From the NCBI RefSeq assembly GCF_016097555.1, contig NC_054702.1:79341997-79405996 (forward strand): DNA of 64,000 nt. The letters run 5' to 3'. A model generated the notes under the pieces. That model was not told the origin of the DNA. It saw only the letters and a list, made by a program, of their open reading frames with translations, and searched no databases. This DNA is from Gigantopelta aegis (taxonomy: Eukaryota; Mollusca; Gastropoda; Neomphalida; Peltospiridae). Both the position numbers and the translations under genes were made by a program. Below, piece by piece: positions 13,531 to 48,946 of the stretch (position 1 is its first letter; each line of letters begins with the position of its first letter).

Positions 13531-14221
13531 TCGAAAGGATAATATACAGTGTGAGGACACATATCACATTAACATAGGCAGACTCGGGACACGCACATAT
13601 ATTGACAATATATACACACCGAGGACACTTCATATTAACACAGAGGACATGTATATTGATAACATATACACATTGAGGACACACACACACATCGTATTAA
13701 CAGGCAGACTTAGAACCTAAACTGATAACATACATGTTTCAAAAAGTGTCCCACTGTGTGTTTTTATGACAACCAGGATCTGGTGTATTCTGACATAAAC
13801 TGACAACTCCACTGAAACTGTTGTTTCCACAGTGCAACCTAATATAATGTACACCTCATAAGGCATATATCTTGTATATAGTTTTGTATAAATGTAATAT
13901 GTCACTTTAAAAAAAAAAAGTTTTTAAGTAAAACTCCTGAAGTTATTTACTGTCAGTTGGGTGTGATGCTCAGGTATATATGTAGAAACAACAAGGATAG
14001 TCAGAGTACCTGAACTCCTTTAAAGAATTCCATTAAAACACATGCACTTGACTGACCCCTAGATTATGAAAACCTTACCAGTCACATAAAAAATATCAGT
14101 ATTAAAAACATATACACTGTCTGAGGGAGGAAAAATCAACATGACTGTACCTGTACGCAGTAATGTTCTGAACATGAGTGTTGGGGGGAAATCATGTATG
14201 CTGGGTGTGGGTGTGGGTTTT

Positions 14222-14316
14222 TTAGGAAATAAAATGAAATTTAACCAGTACAAATATTAGAACGACCAGAAACACGTTTAATATACAGCCACTAATATTT
14301 TATGCACAAAAATATA
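14222..14316. mobile_element. MITE family A remnant, split by Tc1
   Basis: This stretch and 15795-15934 are the two sides of one half of a family A MITE. They are separated by the Tc1-like element at 14317-15792, which sits at a TA dinucleotide. The outer left end is missing. Confidence 0.75.
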
Positions 14317-15792
14317 CTCTGTCAATAAAGAAACGCATAGGCGAAATATTCATAGAATTATCTCTTTAATACAAAGTGGCATAATTTCGTTATTTATGAT
14401 CGTATCACAGTACAATTTGACATGAGTATGTGACAATATTCTTGCTATGGACTGACGGCAGTGGAGGCCTTTTCGTCATCAAACAGCGTCGCACGAGGGC
14501 GCTAAAATCAGTACCTTGTGTGGCCACCAGCAGCAGCAATCACTGCGCGACATATCCTTGCCATAGACTGAATGAGTCTCTGAATCCGGGCACGTAGAAT
14601 CCTAGCCCATTCTTCCTGCAGTGCATGTGACAGTTGCGGAAGCCTCTGAAGGTCCGAGTCATGCTGGCGTACACGTCTGTCCAGTTCGTCCCATATATGT
14701 TTAATGGGGTTGAGATCTGGCGATCTTGATGGCCATGACAGCATATTAATGTTCTCATTCTGTAGGAAATCCATTGTTACACGTGCCGTATGCGGCCTGG
14801 CATTGTCCTGCTGAAACAGTTTTCTCAGTCGATCCAAAATGGGAAGCATGTGACGGCGAAGAATTTCATCCCGGTAGCGTACAGCTGTCAGGTTGTATGA
14901 GCTGGCTCCCCACATCATGACACTCCCTCCACCGAATCTGTCAACTTGGGCGACGCAGTTGTTGGCAAAACGTTCATTGCGGCGTCTGTAAACACAGTGT
15001 CGTCCATCACGTCGCTGTAGAAGGAAACGTAACTCGTAGCTGAACCATACGCACGTTTCCAAAGTTCCACCCCTGTACATTCGTGAACACGTAAAATGTC
15101 GACGTTGACGTCGCAGGACGGGGCCAACATGCGGTCTCCTAGCCCGTAAAGCAGCTTCTCGAAGTCGGTTCCTAATGGTTTGTGCAGACACCCATCTCAA
15201 ATCAGGTATGCGTCCAGTAGTGTTCGTTGCTGTGGCAGTTCGGTGACGCAAGTGCAGAACCCGAATGTAGCGATCTTGTGCTTTAGTTGTTATGCGAGGT
15301 ATTCCACTTCTGGGTCGGTCTTCAACTGATTAAAACTGCTGGTACCTGTCCCAGAGACGTGAAATGGTGCCCTGATAGACGTTCGTGTGGCGTGCGACTG
15401 CTGACTGCGATTCACCTAACTGGAGACGGCCTATTGCAATGTTTCGATTCGGCAGGCTTAGTCTTGGCATCTTGTAACTCGTCTACATCGAAATGGAAAT
15501 GAGGCATCATTGCGAGCATTGTAGCTTTAAATACCCATCACTACCCCCAATCTTTTCCTCGAGTTTCACGTGCATTCGCCAAAATCTGACCATTTCACGC
15601 CGATTTCCCGAAATTGTCGCACAACGTGCGTTAAATTTGTTTTAGGGTGCATTTGGGCATGCTGTCCCATTTCAGGAACATTAACAAACATGATCATTCA
15701 GCAACATTGTACAAAACCCCCCACGATATTTTGTAAAATCAAACACTTTTCTTCTTTCCCCATCACCTATGCGTTTCTTTTTTTTGACAGAG
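14317..15792 (-). mobile_element. Tc1/mariner-like transposon, TA-flanked
   Basis: A 1476-bp element with terminal inverted repeats (CTCTGTCAATAAAGAAACGC at the left, its inverse ending TTGACAGAG at the right) and a TA duplication on both sides (14315-14316, 15793-15794). It carries one transposase gene on the minus strand. It lies inside an older family A MITE. Two deleted relatives occur at 47485-48131 and 55949-57110, at the equivalent places of copies II and III, so the insertion predates the segmental duplication. Confidence 0.85.
14508..15470 (-). pseudogene. Tc1-like DD34E transposase, broken
   Basis: The start is taken at MPRLSLPNRNIAIGRLQLGE, conserved with the copy at 56398-56790. 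An N-terminal helix-turn-helix (QSAVARHTNV) is followed by the DDE core. Visible core motifs are QQDNARPHTA (second Asp) and SPDLNPIKHIWDEL, 34 residues downstream. The first catalytic position reads FSYE where relatives read FSDE, and the third reads IKH where relatives read IEH, so two catalytic residues are lost. An in-frame stop lies in the HTH region at about 15328, and the open part is 14508-15251. The enzyme would cut and paste the element at TA sites; this copy should be inactive. Confidence 0.85.
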
Positions 15793-15794
15793 TA

Positions 15795-15934
15795 TATATT
15801 TGTAATTACATGTATGTATGTATGTATGTATGTATATATATATATATGTATGTATACATGTAATTACAATCGTCAAAATGTCTCTGTTTGTCGATAACAT
15901 CTTAAAAATTGCAGCAAACTCAGGAATGTCCTTT
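15795..15934. mobile_element. MITE family A right end
   Basis: Continuation of the MITE interrupted by the Tc1-like element. It ends with GCAGCAAACTCAGGAATGTC. A short TATG/TATA run is expanded near its left edge. Confidence 0.7.
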
Positions 15935-16159
15935 TAAATGTGTTACACATATAGGAGTGTGGCTTAAACAACAAGAAACAAATTATTTAGTTTATTAGTT
16001 GTTTTTAAAAAACATTTCATCGTAATTATAAACTCAGCCATGTCTATTTGATTATAATATATTATTATTATTATTGTTGTTTTTTAAAACACATTCCATA
16101 GTAATTATAAACAGAATCAAATATATTTCTCTCTACTAATTATATTTGCCCTCATAAAA

Positions 16160-16517
16160 GAAAATGAACATTGGTTTTGTTTAACGACACCACTAGATCA
16201 AATGATTTATTATTCATCGGCTATTGGATATAAAACATTTTGGTAATACTTACATATAGTCTTAGAGAGGAAACTACATTTTTCCATTAGTAGCAAAAGA
16301 TCGTTTATATGCACCACCCCACAGACAGGATAGCACGTGGTTCACTGCCTGGAACGAGACATAGTCCGATGGGTCCCAGACCGACCGCGCATTAGCCCCC
16401 TTGTTGGATTAGGATTTAACTGAAGTAGTTTGTAACATCTCATTTAGCTCTCGTGTCTCCTAGCCTGTCTATCAGTGCATCGGGCGAGCGCTTTACCACT
16501 GGGCTACGTACCGCCCC
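16160..16517 (-). mobile_element. tRNA-derived SINE, minus strand, with internal insertion
   Basis: Same SINE as at 2203, with about 70 bp of extra sequence (starting near TTAGCCCCCTTGTTGGATTA) inside the tRNA-proximal part. Copies at 48132-48316 and 57268-57626 carry the same extra sequence, so it was present before the segmental duplication. Confidence 0.75.
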
Positions 16518-16967
16518 TTAATTTGAAAGATGCAAGATTAATGTTTTAGTATTCAACTCTTCAGAATAATCAACCTAAAGGTATGTCACATCAGATTTAA
16601 GAAACTACACGTGTGTGTATTTTAGACAGTACCTAACGCCCCTTTAGTCGTCTGAAAATGTGTAAAGTGACATATTTTAACACTAAGCTCTATCATAAGC
16701 GTACGTGACAGTGGGATAGGGGCAAAACCTCAAATTCGGTCAAAATGTGCTAACCGGAGACCTTTTAGCATGTATTTCCATTACTTCATTCTTCCCCCAC
16801 AATTAGTTGTAATCCATGTAGAACCCTATGTGGCTGTTTCAACCTAGTCTGTTTGGTAGTAATGTTAATATGAATAACTATTGTTATACTGATTTGGGCA
16901 AAAGCCAGCGTGCACCCATACTGAAATGGGAGCCCGTACGCCTTTGAGCTCTAGCCCTTACCCGACA

Positions 16968-16976
16968 TATATTAAA
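16968..16976 (+). promoter_or_regulatory. Possible TATA element of lipocalin-EGF gene
   Basis: TATATTAAA lies 72 bp upstream of the chosen start codon and is kept in both paralogous copies (48736 and 58086). The position fits a core promoter with a short 5' UTR, but nothing shows transcription directly. Confidence 0.35.
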
Positions 16977-17039
16977 GAAGATACCTAGCTGTTGCTTCCC
17001 TGGCTACTGGCTAGTATGTGGGTCATCGTTCACAGCGGT

Positions 17040-40610
<23,571 letters not shown>

Positions 40611-40783
40611 TAAAACGGACACAGCGAGAACATTACATCTAAAACAATTCACGACTGCCATTTGTAATCAAAAATATATAGTAGTTTCTTATTCTATTTA
40701 TTTATAGTGTGTATACCACAAAATCAAATACTGCAGGCGACAATAGTTACATACTCGTCTAAAACTGCTTCACGCATATTGTA

Positions 40784-40789
40784 AATAAA
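40784..40789 (+). promoter_or_regulatory. Candidate polyadenylation signal
   Basis: AATAAA 174 nt after the stop codon of the lipocalin-EGF gene. Confidence 0.45.
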
Positions 40790-41300
40790 CCCTGACTTTC
40801 ATAGAAAACAAATTTGAGGCAATAAGCTGCATGTTTCAGATATAACGAGAAGCCTACTTGACTAATCTAGTGTCTCCCAAAAATTGTCGCTTTAATTTTA
40901 GTAGGGCAAGCACAATAGTAGCTGGTACAATGATGCTAGTCCATAATAAATTACAGACATTTACTGGCCAGATGAACCAACATTTTATATGTGTGTAGCT
41001 AGGACATTGATACTAATTCAAATTAAATTATAGGACTTAACTGGACACATGAACCAACATGTTATATGTTTGTCTGTAGCTGTTACATTGATACTAGTCC
41101 AACTTAATTTACAGTAATGTACTGGGCAGATAAACAGATATTTTATGACAACAACTCCTGTCCCATATCTCACCAATGACAGACATGGTTCACTTCGAAC
41201 TTTGACCTGGTGAGATGCTAGTTGGTATACTACTACCTATAATAGTACTATCAATGATGTCTGTGTGTAGATATTATCATTTTAACAAATGTTTGTTAAA
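40790..41300. other. Intergenic, no gene seen
   Basis: Two weak near-repeats around ATGAACCAACATTTTATATG (40973) and ATGAACCAACATGTTATATG (41051) are the only structure noted. Confidence 0.5.
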
Positions 41301-41587
41301 GTTTGTTTTATTTAACGACACCACTAGAGCACATTGATGTATTAATCATTGGCTATTGGATGTCAAACATGATAATTGTAACATAGTCTTAGAGAAGAAA
41401 CTCGCTACATTTTTCATTAGTAGCAAGGGATCTTTTATATGCACCATCCCAGACAGGATAGCACATACCACGACTTTTGATATACCAGTCGTGGTGCACC
41501 GGCTACAAAGAGAAATAGCCTAATGAAACCACCAACGGGGATCGATCATAGACCGACCGCTTTACCACTGGGCTACGTCCCGCTCCA
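41301..41587 (-). mobile_element. tRNA-derived SINE, minus strand
   Basis: Complete copy of the first SINE family. It ends GGGCTACGTCCCGCTCC. Confidence 0.8.
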
Positions 41588-41597
41588 CCCCCACCCC

Positions 41598-41734
41598 AAG
41601 ACAGGATAGCACATACCACGGGTTTTGATATACCAGTCGTAGTGCACCGGCTAGAAAGAGAAATAGCCCAATGGACCCACCAACGGGGATCGATCCTAGA
41701 CCGACCGCTTTACCACTGGGCTACATCCCGCCCC
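41598..41734 (-). mobile_element. Partial tandem duplicate of SINE head
   Basis: Repeats 41450-41587 (GACAGGATAGCACATACCAC to CATCCCGCCCC) in the same orientation. Confidence 0.8.
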
Positions 41735-41739
41735 AAATG

Positions 41740-42746
41740 TTTGTAACCAGAAGTATATATTTTGTTATGCATATTGATTGTTTTAGTGTACACGAGATTA
41801 TTTGTAATTGCATACCTGTAATCCTAACCCGTACATGTATAAGTACATAACAGGACACATAACCGATTGTCTATTCGTAAATATTCTGGGATGCAAAACA
41901 CTGCTCTTGCATCCCCCAGGCAGAGCCCGGAAGGTTGATTTGTGTAAAAAGTGCCCCAACTGCGGACGTCATGCTTCGATGGGGCACTCTCAACATCATA
42001 AAAATTAACTGTTGCCAAGTCTGGACCATGGTTTTCTTACATTACTAAAAATCCTATTTTTGTCAATATCTGTATAATTCAATTCAATTCATTGCATATT
42101 ACCAAACAAGCTGGTGTCTGCAAACATAAAAAAATAAATAAAAAAAATACAACATCTAGAACAACAACAATTAATATTAATAACAATATTAATGTTCATG
42201 CCAGACGAAGAAACAAAGTTTGTACTATATTTGTAGGAATAAAGTATATTATAAAAATAAATGGTTAAAGTACTTGGAAATAATTAAATTAAATTACTGC
42301 CCCACTGATAGCTGGAACAAGAACTTTACGTTTAGAAATACAGCCGTCAATAAATGTTAATACATGCACAACAAATATGGTATCATCGCAAATAATATTG
42401 CAAATGATGCATGTTTATTTGGTATAAAACATACATTTTAATAATACAAAGTCATTGGACATTGGGTTTAAGAATCCCGCAACCAACACTACTATAATAT
42501 GACACTATATTTTATTATCCACATAGTTCAAGATATTCAGGGAAATATATACCAGTATGACCCACGTGTGTCATGATGATTTCACGTGCACAACGAATGA
42601 AGTAATTTGTAATTTCTCCAGCGTAAACACTTTCAGAAAATGACGTCATTTTGTGGTCTCTTTTTAGTTACGTTGGAAACGTTTTGACATGGTTCTAGCT
42701 TGTTATTCATGAAAATAATATTTGGAATAATGTGGATAATAAAGAA
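41740..42746. other. Intergenic, no gene seen
   Basis: AT-rich; overlapping short ORFs on both strands show no recognisable domain. Confidence 0.5.
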
Positions 42747-42891
42747 ATTATTACACTCGCGTGTGAATCGTACGGATTTTACGAAACTCTTATAAGGATT
42801 CATGCATTAGCCTCGCTCTTGCTCGGGTAATACAATAATCCTGACACTCGTTTCGTAAAATCAGTATGACACACAAGCTCGTATAATAATC
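42747..42891. mobile_element. Imperfect hairpin, MITE-like
   Basis: ATTATTACACTCGCGTGTG and GATTTTACGAAAC on the left reappear inverted on the right (GTTTCGTAAAATC, ...CGTATAATAAT). About 145 bp. Likely a small fold-back element. Confidence 0.55.
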
Positions 42892-44226
42892 TCTATATAC
42901 TATAGAGGCATTTTTACAGTCAGTTGGCCACAGACCACAACTATTTACGCTGTTTCTATAACACGGCGGTATCGGCTGTAACACTTTTATTAATATCAGT
43001 AGGCCCATTGTTTGTTGTATGTACCTTTGCCTGCCCGAGGCAACATATTTTGAAAAGGACAACCCTTATTGTACTGTTCTTTCTCCCAGAATATTGGTTT
43101 AAACACACCAAGGGCGGCGTAGACCACTTTTCAAAGAGATACGGCATGGCCATATCACTTTTTTGTTCATATTTGTTGTATCTGTGAAAATGTTCTTCAC
43201 AGGTGAATTTGAAAGGAGAGTCTGGCAACCCCGAGCCGTTCCACTATTTTTACACTGCGCCGCCCCTGCACACACACACACTTGCATTGGCCGGAATTGC
43301 CACAGAAACGTCTGACATGTCAACAAGTTGCACATGTTTGCAAACAACATGCTCTCCCCTGTCAACTTCAGCCAAATAGTTGCCACGTCAAAGCTGTCTG
43401 TCATGAAATAATCAGTCAAACAACAGACTACTTGCGCGAACATATTCCCGGATAACTGTGATCTGTGGCCAATTTCAGTCTTTAGAATAAAATGCCACTA
43501 TTCTAACAATAGTGCCCTTCAATGTTTTCATCCATTCTTATCACTCCAGTGTCCGACTCCCATAATTTGTGGATGCAGTTCCCATACTGCCGTCATAATT
43601 TTTAATGTACGTGAAAATTAAATTTCCGTTACATTCATTACAATATCACATTAACATCAGTACATACATATATAAGTAAACAAAACAACTCACAGGTTTG
43701 GGAAAAAATCATGGTTTTATTTTGAAAGTGGAATACGCAAATGCATTCCCTGCATTCATTGAATGCACACAATGAATTTAAAACACAAATTAATAACCAT
43801 GTATTCATATACAAACTATACTATTATTACTACAAAACTACAACTACATACATGCATTTCTTAAACATAGGTATAAAGGGTGGGACAGTGGGAGAAAAGT
43901 AAAATTCGCTTTTAATAACTAACGTCTGCGCTCAATGAAAATTCAAATTAAAGTGGCTCTGCTTGAAACCCGCAGAGGTTTCAAACCAAACTTCCATCCG
44001 ATTGGTTGGGGCATCCCAAACAATCCACTGATTGGCGAGACCAATCATCTGATCCCATCAGGGAATCCCCAATTATTTCCACTCTCTTGCGTCAATGCAA
44101 AATATGATACGGCGTCAATAATTTGTATCTTTGCCATAATAATTACGAGCAGACATAGCTTCATTAAAAAAATATCCCTTTACAATTTTAAAAGGTTCCC
44201 CAATGCAAACGTTCCCTCTCAGCAAT
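42892..44226. other. Intergenic, no gene recognised
   Basis: Overlapping ORFs of 80-116 codons occur on both strands between 42924 and 44285 but resemble nothing I know. Several CCAAT/ATTGG motifs lie between 43998 and 44350. Confidence 0.45.
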
Positions 44227-44370
44227 GTATATGCTACGCGCACTGCCATTGGTCAGTCAATGTTGGCACTCGCACAGCTGGCTAAAAATATACAAGGGAA
44301 ACCCAACTATATGCTACGCGCACTGCCAATGGTCAGTTGACGTTAGCTGACTCGCACAGAAATATAGAAA
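44227..44370 (+). repeat. Two-copy direct repeat with CCAAT boxes
   Basis: TATATGCTACGCGCACTGCC followed by an ATTGG/AATGG-containing stretch and ACTCGCACAG occurs at 44227 and 44308. It lies about 100-230 bp upstream of the recombinase-like ORF and could be part of its promoter (inference). Confidence 0.6.
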
Positions 44371-44477
44371 TGTTTTTTGTTTTTTTAAACAAGTGCCGGA
44401 ACTGTGTGTTGCTGGAATAAATCTAGATGCTTTTATTATCTCCCTTGAGCCGTCTGCTACATAACTTTGTTGTCAAA

Positions 44478-45465
44478 ATGAATGACATTTCAGATGATAA
44501 TTTTGATTCTTGGTTATCAGATATTAATTTTGATTGAATAGCAACACAAAATGACCGATTTGATAAAGTAAGTGATATGGATGTTAACAATTTTTTACAA
44601 GAACAGAAAAATGAAAATACAAAAATGAAAACAGAAAGAGACTTGAAAGTGTTTAATGAATTTCTGCATCCGAAGGCGAACATAGAAAGCCAGAAGAAAT
44701 CAAATATGATGCTCTCGATGCATATTTGGCCAAATTCTTCATGTCTGTGAAGAAAAAGGATGGCGACCAATACGAACCATGCTCCATCAAAAGTTACAAA
44801 TCATTAATCGAGAGGTATCTAAAAGAAAAGAAATATGGTGTGAGTATCCTTATTGACATACGGTTTTTCAAATCAAGAGAAACTTTAAAAGTAAAACAGA
44901 AATATCTGAAATCAAAAGGAAAAGGAAATCAACCTCGTGCGGCAAATGAAATAACAGATGCCGATCTTAATCGAATATATGAAGCAAAAACTATGAGTTT
45001 GGAAACTCCTACAAGTCTTCTACATACCATGTGGATGATATGCACTCTACAGTATGGCATGAGAACTGGTAAAAGAAACAAAGAATTTATTGGGGGGGGG
45101 GGGGGGACATACAACTGAGGACTGATGCAGATGGAACAGAATATTTAATTTTAATCCGAGAGCGACAAACAAAGACCCGTCCTGGGGACAATCCAAAAAC
45201 CAGCCGAGATATTAAACAGCGAGCTTACAGCATACCTGACGATCCAGAAAGATGTCCAGCACCAGCATACAAGATGTACAGAGATCATCGTCCTTGTGAA
45301 ATGCTACTTCCTGATGAACCTTTCTTGCTGTCTGTGAACCACAGTAGGACGGCCACTTCCTATTGGTACAAGAAAAAGGCAATGGAGATAAACAAGCTGT
45401 ATGGAATAATGAAGAACATGAAAGATGGGACTGATATAGAAGAAAAAACATTTACACCATACAGG
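44478..45465 (+). pseudogene. Crypton/DUF3504-type tyrosine recombinase, truncated and broken
   Basis: A first stretch from MNDISDDNFDSWLSD shows NENTKMKTERDLKVFNEFL; then KYDALDAYLAKFFMSVKKKD and YEPCSIKSYKSLIERYLKEK (44700-44840); then TPTSLLHTMWMICTLQYGMR (45000-45070) with the Arg-containing core start. After a G run the frame continues with RERQTKTRPGDNP and PFLLSVNHSRTATSYWYKKK, ending TFTPYR before GTATTT at 45465. This order matches DUF3504 proteins (KIAA1958/QRICH1-like), which derive from Crypton transposons. A stop near 44534, frame changes near 44700 and at the poly-G tract (45092-45106) disable it. The usual SGH...Y end is absent, possibly beyond an intron or lost. Confidence 0.75.
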
Positions 45466-45586
45466 TATTTTTCTTTAAATTATATAATACAGTATTTAAA
45501 CATATGTTTAAAAAGTATTAATTACATTTCATAAGTTAGACAGATATATACATATAATAATAATCACAAAATAAACTGAACCTTAA

Positions 45587-45969
45587 GGGGACATTCGTGA
45601 GTTTGCTGCATTGTAAGATGTTTCCGACTAATAAAATAGTTCTCCGATTAAACTTGCATATTAAATATATTTTCTTGTTTAAAATGTCAGTGTCTGTATA
45701 TTCAGTATGTTTCTGGTCGTCTTAATATTTGTAAGAAGCCCAAACTGGATTTTGACTTCAAATAATTTCGTACGTATGAAAAAACTATATTTTAGGAAAT
45801 AAGATGAAATTTAACCTAGTACAAATATTAGAACGATCAGAAACACGTTTAATATACAGTCACTAATATTTTATGCAGAAAAATATATTTCATATGTAAT
45901 TACAATCGTTAAAAACTCTCTGTTAATCGATAACATCTTAAAAAGTGCAGCAAACTCAGGAATGTCGCT
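45587..45969. mobile_element. TTAA-flanked MITE (family A)
   Basis: Full-length copy; TTAA at 45583-45586 and 45970-45973. Confidence 0.85.
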
Positions 45970-46136
45970 TTAATGTTATTTGGGGTAAATAATGAACATT
46001 TAACAAAAATGTTTTTTTTGACGGATTTTGGTATACATTAAATAAATTAATACATATGCGTTTTAAAATGCGTTTTAAAATGACAAAATTCACTATCTTA
46101 TATTACTGTAATACACTGTTTACATCAAATTACTGT

Positions 46137-46445
46137 TATGAAATTTAACCTACTACAAATATTAGAACGATGAGAAACACATTTAATACACAATCACTAA
46201 TATTTTATGCAGAAAATATATTTGATATGTAATTACAATCGTTACAAAGTCTCTGTTAGTCAATAGCATGTAAAACATTGCAGCACACTCAGGAATGTCC
46301 CTTTAAGACGACCAGAAACACATTGAATATACAGACACTGATATTCTAAACAAGAAAATATATTTAATATGCAAGTTCATTCGTAGAAATATTTTATTAG
46401 TCGGAAACATTTAACAATGCAGCAAACTCAGGAATGCCCATTTAA
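46137..46445. mobile_element. Two half copies of MITE family A
   Basis: 46137-46304 carries one right half ending GGAATGTCCCTTTAA. 46305-46445 is another right half of the second internal type, starting GACGACCAGAAACACATTGA. Both lack the left terminal repeat. Confidence 0.75.
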
Positions 46446-47183
46446 CAGGCACATCAAAGAAATATCAGTATAAAAAAATACACTGTCTGAAGAAGCAAAA
46501 ATCAAAATGACTGTACCTGTATGAAATGATTTAATGTTGTGAACATCAGTGTTGTGGTGTGTGTGTGGGGGGGGGGGAGTGTCTTCAAATCACCAGGTGT
46601 GGGAATTTCAAATCCATCGGCCATGCTGATTTTCATAATGGACCATCAAAACCATTAGCAGACACCAATATTCCTGACTATATTTTATTTATAGCCTACT
46701 GTATTTGGAGGTTTTACATATTTGTGATATCTGGAATTATCATCCAGCTTTCACATATCTATTTTTTAAGAACACCCCCCCCCCCCCCATTTTTAAATGA
46801 CATAATTACCCGAACATCTATTTTCTGTGAACGCCTTTCACTGTGACTGGTGTTTTTTTGTTATTCAATACTCGACACCGGTGTGCTATTAAAGACCACA
46901 AGTAAATAAACGCACACCTGACTACTCACTATTTGCCTGGTTGGGTCAGTGGCAAGATGACATTTTTACCCAAAAAAAATTCATGTTCATTTAAAAACGT
47001 GTTGGCATGGGGTCAAAGTCAGTAAAAATCTCCTTTTCTTTTGGAATGTGCTATCATTTATTGAGAATAAGGCATGATAGATGCTGCTTTATGTTTTAAT
47101 TTTATTTCTTTAAAGCTCGTTTTCTCGATGTGCAAGTTGAGAAGACACGACATTCATGCACTGAGGCAGGGATTTCATGTTAA

Positions 47184-47482
47184 AGGGACATTCCTGAGTT
47201 TGCTGCATTGTAAGATGTTTCCCACTAATAAAATATTTCTACGATTAAACTTATATATTAAATATATTTTCTTGTTTAGAATATCCGTGTCTGTATATTC
47301 AATGTGTTTCTTGTCGACTTAATATTTGTAAGAAGCCCAAACTAGACTTTGTCTTCAAATAATTTGGTACGTACGAAATTTTTTTTTTTTACAAAATAAA
47401 ATAAAATTTAACCTAGTACAAATATTAGAACGACCAGAAACACGTTTAATATACAGCCACTAATATTTTATGTAGAAAAATA
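47184..47482. mobile_element. MITE family A, cut by Tc1-like element
   Basis: Left end is TTAA at 47180-47183. The sequence continues to the TA at 47483 where the Tc1-like copy starts, as in copy I. Confidence 0.8.
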
Positions 47483-47484
47483 TA

Positions 47485-48131
47485 CTGTCAAAAAAGAAAC
47501 GCATAGGCAAAATATTCATGGAATTATCTTTTTAATACAATGTGGCATAATTTCGTTATTTAATTAATATTTAATGTTCTCATTATGTAGGAAATCCATT
47601 GTTACATGTGCCGTATGCGGCCTGGCATTGTCCTGCTGAAAATGGTCTCTCTGTTGATCCAAAATGAGAAGCATGTGACGGCGAAGAATTTCATCCCGAT
47701 AGCGTACAGCTGTCAGGTTGCCTTGTACGAACACAAGTTCACTTTTGCCGGTTTATGAGCTGGCTCCCACATTATGACACTCCCTCCACCAAATATGTCA
47801 ACTTGGGCGACGCAGTTGTTGGAAAAACGTTCATTGCGGCGTCTGTAAACACGTTGTCGTCCATCACGTCGCTGTAGAAAGAAACGTGACTCGTCGCTGA
47901 ACCATACTCGCCGCCAGTTTCTCAAGTTCCACCCCTGTACATTCGTGCACCAGCGAACACGTAAATGTCGATGTTGACGTCGCAGGACGGGGCCAAGATA
48001 CGGTCTCCTAGCCCGTAAACCAGCTTCTCGAAGTCGGTTCCGAATGGTTTGTGCAGACACCCTTCTCAAACCAGGTATGCGTCCAGCAGTGTTCGTTTAT
48101 GTGGCAGTCCGGTCACGCAAGTACAGAACCC
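47485..48131 (-). mobile_element. Tc1-like element, deleted copy II
   Basis: Keeps the left terminal repeat (CTGTCAAAAAAGAAACGC). It lacks the transposase C-terminal coding part and the right end; it runs into SINE sequence at 48132. The open stretch 47713-48069 (minus) still has VWFSDESRFFLQRRD with the first catalytic Asp. Inactive. Confidence 0.8.
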
Positions 48132-48316
48132 GGCAGGATAGCACGTGGTTCACTGACTGGAACGAGACATAGTCCGGTGGGTCCTAGACCGACCGCGCAT
48201 TAGCCCCCTTGTTGGATTAGGATTTAACTGAAGTAGTTTGTAACATCTCATTTAGCTCTCGTGTCTCCTAGCCTGTTTATCAGTGCATCGGGCGACCGCT
48301 TTACCACTGGGCTACT
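48132..48316 (-). mobile_element. SINE remnant
   Basis: Same SINE and internal insertion as 16330-16517. Its 3' module was lost in the deletion that joined it to the Tc1-like element. Confidence 0.75.
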
Positions 48317-48808
48317 AAACTTCAAAATAATCAAACTAAAGGTGTTTTAAGAAACTACATGTGTGTGTATTTTAGACAGTACCTAACGACCCTTTAGTCG
48401 TCTGAAATTTGTAGTGACATATTTTAACACTAAGCTCCAGCATAAGCGTACGAGACAGTGGGATAGGGGCAAAACCTCAAATTCGGTCAAAATGTGCTAA
48501 CCGGAGACCTTTTAGCATGTATTTCCATTACATCATTCTACCCCCACAATTAGTTGTAATCCATGTAGAAATGCGTAGTGATTCGTTTGAACCTTATGTG
48601 GCTGTTTCAACCTAGTCTGTTTGGTAGTAATGTTAATATGAATAACTATTGTTATGCTGATTTGGGCAAAAGCCAGCGTGCACCCATACTGAAATGGGAG
48701 CCCGTACGCCAATGAGCTTTAGCCCTTACCCGACATATATTAAAGAAGATACCTAGGTGTTTCTTCCCTAGCTATTGGTCAGTGATGTGAGTCATCGTTC
48801 ACAGCGGT

Positions 48809-48946
48809 ATGGCGGGCGAAAATATGTCCAGGTCGAAGTTTGTGTTTTTTTTCTTTATCTGTCTTACTTCAATGATTCAAAATATCAATAGCAAGGATTG
48901 TAACGTGCACAACATCACCGTACAACCTGATTTCGATCTCCAGAAA
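48809..48946 (+). pseudogene. Orphan lipocalin exon 1 (copy II), open
   Basis: 138 nt, starts MAGENMSRSKFVFFFFICLT and ends DFDLQK before GTGAGT, like exon 1 of the host gene. It keeps the signal peptide, cysteine and splice donor. No lipocalin exon 2 is found downstream in the window. It may be a dead relic, or a live first exon of a gene whose remaining exons lie beyond the window. Confidence 0.75.

Noticed and set aside
9944-13577. Cys-Val-rich ORFs
   Set aside because: Translation of the GT-rich minisatellite; the frames follow the repeat length, not coding constraint.
42790-43443. Overlapping ORFs of 80-114 codons on both strands
   Set aside because: Mutually overlapping, no known motif, no clear splice sites.
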